Shown piece after piece: positions 57,400 through 64,000 of a DNA stretch of 64,000 nucleotides. The position numbers and the translations under genes are program-made. Position 1 is the stretch's first letter. Each line of letters starts with the position of its first letter. Origin of the DNA: Paguma larvata (lineage: Eukaryota; Chordata; Mammalia; Carnivora; Viverridae); NCBI GenBank assembly GCA_030068075.1, contig CM057835.1:35887715-35951714 (forward strand). The letters run 5' to 3'. The notes beneath the pieces are model-generated. The model was not told the DNA's origin. It saw only the letters and a program-made list of their open reading frames with translations, and ran no database searches.

Positions 57400-57970
57400 A
57401 TGTGTTTTCCTTTAATTACTTAATTATTTGTTTTGGTATTTTGACATATATACCTCCCCAAATTATTTCTTGGTCTTCCCTCAAAGTAGGGTCTATCTCT
57501 TGTGTTTGTGTTTGTGTGAATATGTATAACTTAACACTATGTCTGAGACGTCTGAGATACCTTTCCATATCAGTATATAAATCTCTCATTTTTGAACAGT
57601 TGTAGAGTATTGGATTATATGGATATACCATGATTTATTTAGTCATCTCTTTCTTGTTGTCATGAGTATCCTTAATGATTTTTGCATGATTTTGTAAGAA
57701 TATATCCATAGGGTAAATTCCTAGACATGAAATTTGCGGGGTCAAGGGATTTGTGTGTTTACATTTTTCATTGATATTGCAAATTATTTTTCTGAGAGGT
57801 TGCACTAATTTATGCAATGTCTGAAGATGTCTAAAGGTGATAATCTTATACTTTTGCCAATTTTAGTGTCAGACTTTCATCTTGATCATTCTAATAGGTG
57901 GGAAATGATGATTGGTTTTAATTGCTTAATATTTGTGTTTCTTTGACCTTTCCATTCACACTAGCCCATT
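57400..57970 (-). mobile_element. ancient L1 3' end
   Basis: Antisense of an old L1 tail (tatggatataccatgattta; tttgccaattttagtgtcag; gaggttgcactaatttatgc). Confidence 0.6.
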
Positions 57971-59060
57971 TTTTCTATAGGTTATTGATTTGTGAGAACT
58001 CTAGAATGGAAGGAGGAAATGAAAATATTTGAAATCAATACACTGAAAATAAGTAAGATTAGCTAGATCTGTAAGAAAGTTTGTCTTTCATAATCTGAGT
58101 TTGAAGTTGAGGTTTCTGAGAGCAGTGCGATTTAATTACATTTGTTCCTCCTTCTGTTAGCTTCGAGAGGTAAAGACCAGGAGCCAACTTAATAGAGCAG
58201 ATAATTAAAGACACAGGTCTGGCCAAAAGTTATTTAGTAAATAATTGAACAAATTTTGAATCAACTGCTGGGCTTGATTCTATAGATTGGTAGATGAGAG
58301 TGACAATTGCTGCCTTCGATGGAACTTAGTTTTGTTGGAAAACATTAGATTAAATAAAAGCTATACCGTTGGGATAAGTGCTCCATAGGGAAGTATGGGG
58401 TGCTCTGAGAGCATATCAGCATTGCCTAACCTGTGTGTACTAGGTGGTCAAGGAAAACCAGAAGACCCTATTAACTGATGTCTAAAGAATGGGTAGGAGT
58501 TGGGGAAGTTAGAGGAGGAGTTGTATTGGGCATGAAGAGAGTAGTAAAGAGCACAGAGACAGACATTTTTGGGCCTTCGGTTCATATTAAGGATTTAAAA
58601 TATTATCTGGAGAACAGTAGAAAATCTTTGAAGGATTTTTAAAGCAATGGATGGGCTGCCAAAAGTCTGAGGCTTTGTGGCAATGGTGCAAGAATATGCT
58701 GGCTTTATCCACCTGGTTTTTCACCCACCTCTGCTATTAAGAAGCAGCCAGCTGCATCTGACTGAACTCGTGGTCCTGTCTGGGACAGATAGACTCCATT
58801 CAGGAATCACCTGTGGATTATACAGTTTCTGCGGCAAAGAAAATTAGTTTCTGCCATATAACCAACTGTTCATCTATATGAACGTGTCTTCCAGTCTGTA
58901 GTGATAATCAGTTTACCAGGGAAATAAATGAGGCTGTCCAGCAGGCAGTAGTATGTCTTTAATAGAATTTTATTTCAAGATAATGGCTTTTCTTCTTTTG
59001 ATTTCTTAAGTCTATAAGACTTATAGTAACACTCTTTAGTGTGTATGTGTGTGTGTTTAT
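57971..59060. other. RPRD1A intron 1, mostly unassigned; old repeat at 58260-58700
   Basis: The span 58330-58660 (gataagtgctccatagggaa...gaaggatttttaaagcaatg) resembles a widespread ancient repeat that I cannot name. Confidence 0.35.
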
Positions 59061-59061
59061 T

Positions 59062-59247
59062 TATTCAGTTATTTTGTTTAGAGAGAGTGAGAAAAGATGG
59101 GAGCGGGGGAGGGACAGAGGGAGAGAGAGAATCTTAAGCAGGCTTCATGCTCAGTGTAATGCTTGACATGATCCCATGACCCTGGGAATATGACTTGAGG
59201 CAAAGTCAAGTCTGACATTCCACCCACTGAGCCACCCAGGTGCCCCT
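59062..59247 (-). mobile_element. can-SINE
   Basis: Shortened and diverged, with head (gccacccaggtgcccc) at the right end. A small TG tract precedes it. Confidence 0.85.
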
Positions 59248-60804
59248 GTTTATTAAGTTTTTTTGCTGCTTCTCCCATTTAGAAGGCTTCCTCTGTAAAG
59301 AGTGTTCTTGTGTTAATAGGTAACACAGTAAAATTTTAGCTATTTGTTGTATTTATTGGTAGTGTCATCTACTCTGGTTTTAAATTTCAGTCCCCGTAAA
59401 AACATGGGTGATTAAATTAGATTACGATTTTTCTGCATTATATCAAAATGAATAGGTATATGACCGTAAGAAAATAAGTAATGATGTTATTGGTTTCTGA
59501 TTATGAATAAGTAAAACTAAATTCTGAACTGATCCTGAATTAGTGAAACTAGATGGAATTTTTGTAGTCCTTTGACTAGTTAAGTTTGTTTCATATTGTT
59601 TATCTAATAGCCCAGACTCTTCTTTTTGAAATCTTGTCGTTGATCTTTGTTTTATTTGAATTATGTGAATTATTATGTAACTCTTTTTTTACTTGTGTGA
59701 TGAACTGAATTTGTACTGCCCTTTAGGGGCTTTGGTTAACATTTTACGTAATATTCTGTCCTCATATATTAGCCAGATTTTATTATTATCATTTATTTGT
59801 TTTGATGTACCGTTGACATACAAGGTCCAGGGAAAAGAGGCTATAGTTAATACCCACAGTAGCTTAAAATTTATAGTTCAGACAGGTGAGATATAAGAAA
59901 ATGGTTTCTCACAGTATAAATATTGACCAGTCTTTAATTGCTTATAATTTATCAATGCAAATATAGCAGTACAGACACATACAGATACACTGGGATGTAA
60001 TATTGTATTTAAGGTTGTTTCCAGCATTGGTGTGATAACATCATCGGAGAGAAAGAGAGAAAGAGAAGTTACATTTTTAGTGACCTATCATGTACCAGCT
60101 TATATAAAACTTACAAACTCTCAATCGAATAGGAAAGGTTATTTTTGATCTGTGTCCAGCATGGTTCCTGGCACATCACAAACACTAAATACACACTATT
60201 TGAACTGAATGGAATATTGGGAAAATAGATGTTTTTATAAGGAACCCTGTGACAGTAGAAATAAAAGAAGTGACTAGGTCAGACTCAGTTTTAAGCCTTA
60301 TTGCCAACAGTTTTTCTTTAAGGAATTATGAAATGGTGTGTTTGCTCTTTCTGTTAATTTTGCATGCTTTAATAACAATTTATGGCTCTGTTATTTTCAA
60401 ATTATCAAAGTTCACTTGAAAATCATTTTTGTAATTTTCTTCTGAAATTGCTTATTTTGATTAGTTCCTTTAGTTTATTATTTGCTCTGTATAAAGGTAC
60501 ACGTAGTTTTAAATGAAAGTAATTTTTTTTTTTTACTGAAAACTTGAAGAAGGGTATACATTATAGCAGTTTCTAGGTATGTCTCATATTTTAGCCTGGG
60601 TTCCACAAGGGAAAAAAAGTGAAAATAATGTCTTGATATCATACCCCATATCAAATCCATGCTCCTGGTATGGTTTGTTTTTGGAATACACTGGAAACTA
60701 CATTTTGAAATCTTGTGAATTTTTGCTATAATGTAATGCTTTTCTGAATTAATTTTAAGAGATGGTAGGTAGCCCATGGATTTAAAACATACTGTAAAAT
60801 ACAC
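59248..60804. other. RPRD1A intron 1, mostly unassigned
   Basis: About 1.5 kb with only a faint L2/MIR-like tail near 60145-60205 (gtccagcatggttcctggca). No open frame of note. Confidence 0.35.
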
Positions 60805-61300
60805 ATTTTTTAATTTGCATAGTAAAATATACATTACAGAATTTACCATTTTAACCATTTCTAAGTGTTTGGTTCTAAATAGTTGGTATTAAGTACATTC
60901 ACACTGTTATGAAACCACTATCACCATCCGTTTCCAAAACTGGAACTTGCATCTTACAAAGCTGAAACTCTATACCCATTAAACAATAACTCTCTATGCC
61001 TTTCTTCCCCCAGCCCCTGGCAATCACCATTGTACTCTCTGTCTCTGAATTTAACTATTCTAGGTACTTCATGTAGCGGGACCATATAGTATATGTCGTT
61101 TTGTGACTGGCTCGTTTCACTTAGCATAATATCCTCTAGGTTCATTCATGTCGTAGCCTGTGTTAGGATGTCCTTTCTTTTTAAGGCTGAATAAAATTCC
61201 ATTCGTATGGATGTACCACATTTTGTTCATTTATCTGTCAGTGGATACTTGGGTTGCTTCTACCTTTTGCTACTGCGAATAATGCTGCTAACATTTTAAA
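60805..61300 (-). mobile_element. L1 3' end
   Basis: Antisense L1 3' end (agaatttaccattttaacca; tgactggctcgtttcactta; ttatctgtcagtggatactt). Confidence 0.78.
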
Positions 61301-61394
61301 ATATTTTGATTGAGTTGCTACTTGACCTTTTCCAAAGGTAACATTCTGTTTCATTTATAACATAGTCATAATAGGCATAGTCCCAGTTATTAAG

Positions 61395-61625
61395 AGGGAG
61401 TGCTTAGCATTGGACTTTGGATTCAAATCCTGGCTGATCCCTTCCTGCATATTTCACTGTGGGCAATTAACCCTTTTGATGACTATTTGTTAAATTGCCA
61501 AATGCAAGTAATAAAGATACCTCACATTCCTTGGATTAAATTAGGTATTAAATGTAAATTATAAGTAAAGTGCCTAGAGTGGTGTGTAACACATAGTAAA
61601 AGTTTGATAAATGTTACTGTTATTT
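61395..61625 (+). mobile_element. MIR SINE
   Basis: Sense MIR: ggattcaaatcctggctgat, then the core, then aagtgcctagagtggtgtgt and the gtttgataaatgttactg tail. Confidence 0.75.
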
Positions 61626-62871
61626 AGGAAAAGGAGCTCATTGGTTCAGGTACCCATTGAAAGTACTGCAGATGGTCTCCCAATTAGGTAACAACACAAA
61701 TTTGAGTTTTTAAACTCATTTTGGTGCTGAGAAGGCAAATAACTTGGATTAAGTAATATTAACTTTTCCTTTGGGTGAGATTTTCTTTGGGCAGGGTTAA
61801 GTAAAATAGAAGGTTGGATATTGCGAAAGTTGACATTATCATCATCCTCATGGGAAAGGGTCCTAGTATATTAACCAGTTATACTGTATGGTTTATCTAA
61901 CCAGACAAGCAAAAAAATCAGAAATCAGTCTTTGTTTTTGCCATCTCTTCCATATCTCTATCCTATTCCAAGACTTTCAAAAGCATGGAAAGTGGTGGGG
62001 CCGCATCTTTAGATAGGCAAATAAGATTCTGCAGTGGATGGCATAGGTTTGTAAAGTCTGGTCATCCCGACTCAGTATTTTAGTTTCTCCTAAGAAGGTT
62101 GTATCACTAGTTTCCCCTCAAGAAAGATGTGAACTCACAAGTGGCTTTTAGTGCCACTTCTTAAGTTGAATGCTTAAACTGGATACTCAGATCTAGAGGA
62201 CCAAATACAGCCTGCCTGTTTTTGTCTTCAGTCTAGTAAGTGGCCACATTAATGGTGCACTGGATTATCAGTCCTGACCAGAAGTTTCCTCCATCATGGA
62301 ATGTGGATGCCACAGAGTACAGTGTTTCTGAATATGACTGGACAACTTTGAATAATTTAGATTTAATTCTAATAAAATTATATTATGAGAATAGTACAAA
62401 AGATTATGTTCAACTAACTAAATTTTACCCTGTGTTAGACTCTTGTTTGAGTCATACTCAATAATATTCCACTTAACCTTGTAACCAGTAAAAATGTATT
62501 CTGGCCCATAATTGTTGAAATCTTTTCTGGTTTTTTTAGAAGGATGACTACTCCCACAGAATATAGTGAGTAGGGACATATTTTTGTCAAGATAAATTCA
62601 GTTATTTAAGGCCACGTAATCCAAAGCTTGGGAAAATCTAACCTGCCTATCTGTTCTTCCTAACATTTACTCCATTAGCTTGGGAAATATTGATTTCATA
62701 AACAAAAAAATCCGTAATTAATTGAAGTGATGTTTCTTTCAACCTACTGTGTGTTTTGTACTTTTGTTTCACAATAACTTAATGATCAACTTTAAAGTCA
62801 AAGTGGGTATTAAAACAGTCAAATTCAAGATTCAGAGTACCATTTTAATGGTACCAGTCACCATCTTACTT
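61626..62871. other. RPRD1A intron 1, no feature identified
   Basis: No repeat or exon recognised over about 1.2 kb upstream of exon 2. Confidence 0.4.
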
Positions 62872-63080
62872 TATTTTTTTTTTTAAAGATGTTTATTTAT
62901 TCTTGAGAGGGAGACAAAGCACAAACAGGGGAGGGTCAGAGAGAGGGAGACACAGAATCCGAAGCAGGCCTCAGGCTCTGAGCTGTCAGCACAGAGCCCA
63001 ATGTGGCTCCAACCCACGAACTATGAGATCATGACCTGAGCTGAAGTCAGATGCTTAACCAACTGAGCCACCCAGGCGCC
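62872..63080 (-). mobile_element. can-SINE, full length
   Basis: Perfect ccatcttactt duplications (62861-62871 and 63081-63091). Confidence 0.94.
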
Positions 63081-63095
63081 CCATCTTACTTAAAG

Positions 63096-63172
63096 TAAGC
63101 TTTATTTCGGGTAGTGTTTAATAGTTTATTAAATAAGCTTTATTTCAGGTAGTGTTTAATAGTTTTAGCAAA
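63096..63172 (+). repeat. 38-bp tandem duplication, two copies
   Basis: Copies at 63096-63133 and 63134-63172 share taagctttatttc, ggtagtgtttaatagttt and nearly identical remaining bases. It lies about 400 bp before exon 2. Confidence 0.9.
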
Positions 63173-63570
63173 ATTTAGTACAGATAGAGTTACAGAGATG
63201 CATTTTTACAGAGATGAGGATTCAGTGTATAAAACTATTAATTTGGAAATCATGATATAACTAGGAATCAAGGGTAAGTATTTTGGGCAGTTTGGTAAAA
63301 GTGCAAGGAAACAGATTAATTATTTACTATCTCTACCTCTTAAGACCTCTTTTTTCCTCACAAGATCCTCTCCAGAAATTATAGAAACCTAGTGAGTTAA
63401 AGAATTGTGACTTGGTAAGTTTGGTAGTAGAATGAGAAGCTAGAGTTGAACATGATACGTAAAGATTAGTAGGCATGTCGTAGTTCTCAAACTGCTTCAT
63501 TCAGTTATTGAGAATGTCTAAGTTAAGTGAGGATATTTGAAGTAAATTTTTAAATGTTTTTATTTTTCAG

Positions 63571-63700
63571 CCAAACCAAACAGAAAGCTTACTTTTCTCT
63601 ACCTAGCCAATGATGTCATTCAGAACAGCAAAAGGAAGGGGCCGGAGTTCACAAAGGATTTTGCACCAGTTATAGTGGAGGCTTTTAAACATGTTTCAAG
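63571..63700 (+). CDS. RPRD1A: RPRD1A exon 2, CID domain
   Basis: A 130-nt exon, acceptor tatttttcag ending at 63570 and donor GTATGG from 63701. Its first two bases complete the Ala codon split after exon 1. It then encodes KPNRKLTFLYLANDVIQNSK and on to FKHVS, with two bases of the next codon (a Ser, by comparison). NRKLTFLYLANDVIQNSKRK is the CID signature helix region that contacts the phosphorylated CTD. TKDFAPVIVEAFKHV fits RPRD1A and not RPRD1B, which I recall as TREFESVLVDAFSHV. Confidence 0.96.
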
Positions 63701-64000
63701 GTATGGTAATCGTTTTGGGTGCTAAGGTAATGTTTTAAGTGCATAATATGTCCTTTTGTTACAATTTGCTGTAAGCCATTCAAAGAAAAAACAGGGACTG
63801 TATTTCTTTGAAATTTTCATTTGAAAAGACTTACTTTAAATGGCATTTGTAAATGTGTTAAATATTTTCTGTAAAGGAAAATTTTTGAACTGTCACAAAG
63901 TGGTGGGCTTTTGGCGTACTTGAATTAAGAACTTTAAGAGACCAAAAAAAGCAACTACCATTTTGGAATGGACTTCATTAAGAATGAATGAATTTTGAAT
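63701..64000 (+). other. RPRD1A: start of RPRD1A intron 2
   Basis: Intronic sequence to the window edge. No repeat or further exon recognised. Confidence 0.6.

Larger units (their letters stand above)
36640..63700 (+). other. RPRD1A: RPRD1A gene, 5' part (5' UTR, exon 1, intron 1, exon 2)
   Basis: RPRD1A (also p15RS) is a nuclear protein that binds the phosphorylated RNA polymerase II C-terminal domain through its CID domain and is linked to its dephosphorylation. Exons 1 and 2 are present and join in frame to give residues 1-94 of about 312. Intron 1 is 26,611 bp (36960-63570), GT-AG, and mostly repeats. The remaining exons lie to the right of the window. Confidence 0.94.

Overview
This window is mammalian nuclear DNA, from a carnivore and most likely a felid. 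The main evidence is about 57 copies of the carnivore tRNA-derived SINE (can-SINE/SINEC), in full-length and short forms and in both orientations. Their sequence is the cat-type head and body, not the dog SINEC_Cf type. Older LINE-1, L2, MIR and DNA-transposon relics fill much of the rest. No prokaryotic, phage or CRISPR features are visible.

Two protein-coding genes are present, both partial and both on the + strand. Positions 1-8314 hold the 3' end of SLC39A6 (ZIP6/LIV-1 zinc transporter): four coding exons (2815-3192, 4377-4457, 5766-5956, 7110-7262) with matching splice sites and phases, then a 3' UTR with a poly(A) signal at 8292. They encode the last ~267 residues: the His-rich loop, the HNFSDG and HELPHELGD zinc-site motifs, and the final membrane helices. 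Positions 8315 to about 36460 are a repeat-rich intergenic region of about 28 kb. From about 36470 a CpG island carries the RPRD1A promoter and exon 1 (ATG at 36809, donor at 36960). RPRD1A intron 1 is 26,611 bp, and exon 2 (63571-63700) lies near the right edge. The same-strand SLC39A6-then-RPRD1A order is what I recall from human 18q12. The two proteins are not known to act together: one moves zinc across membranes, the other binds the RNA polymerase II C-terminal domain.

The intergenic region and intron 1 are layered transposon debris. Notable parts are a head-to-head pair of old L1s (10.9-19.5 kb), a probable solitary LTR inside an L1 (9.5-9.95 kb), a long split L2 (23.2-24.8 kb), SINEs stacked at one target site (28.1-28.5 kb), and a three-layer nest at 47.6-50.1 kb. 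That nest is a hAT-Charlie element split by an L1, which is itself interrupted by a 3'-truncated U4 snRNA retrocopy with a 19-nt target-site duplication.

I found no new gene system. The best second-look items are the U4 retrocopy and its nest, the RPRD1A promoter architecture, the bodyless tetranucleotide insertion with flanking duplications, and a few stretches that match no repeat I recognise. Repeat family names and edges come from reading by eye against remembered consensus sequences, so edges may be off by tens of bases, more for the ancient families.
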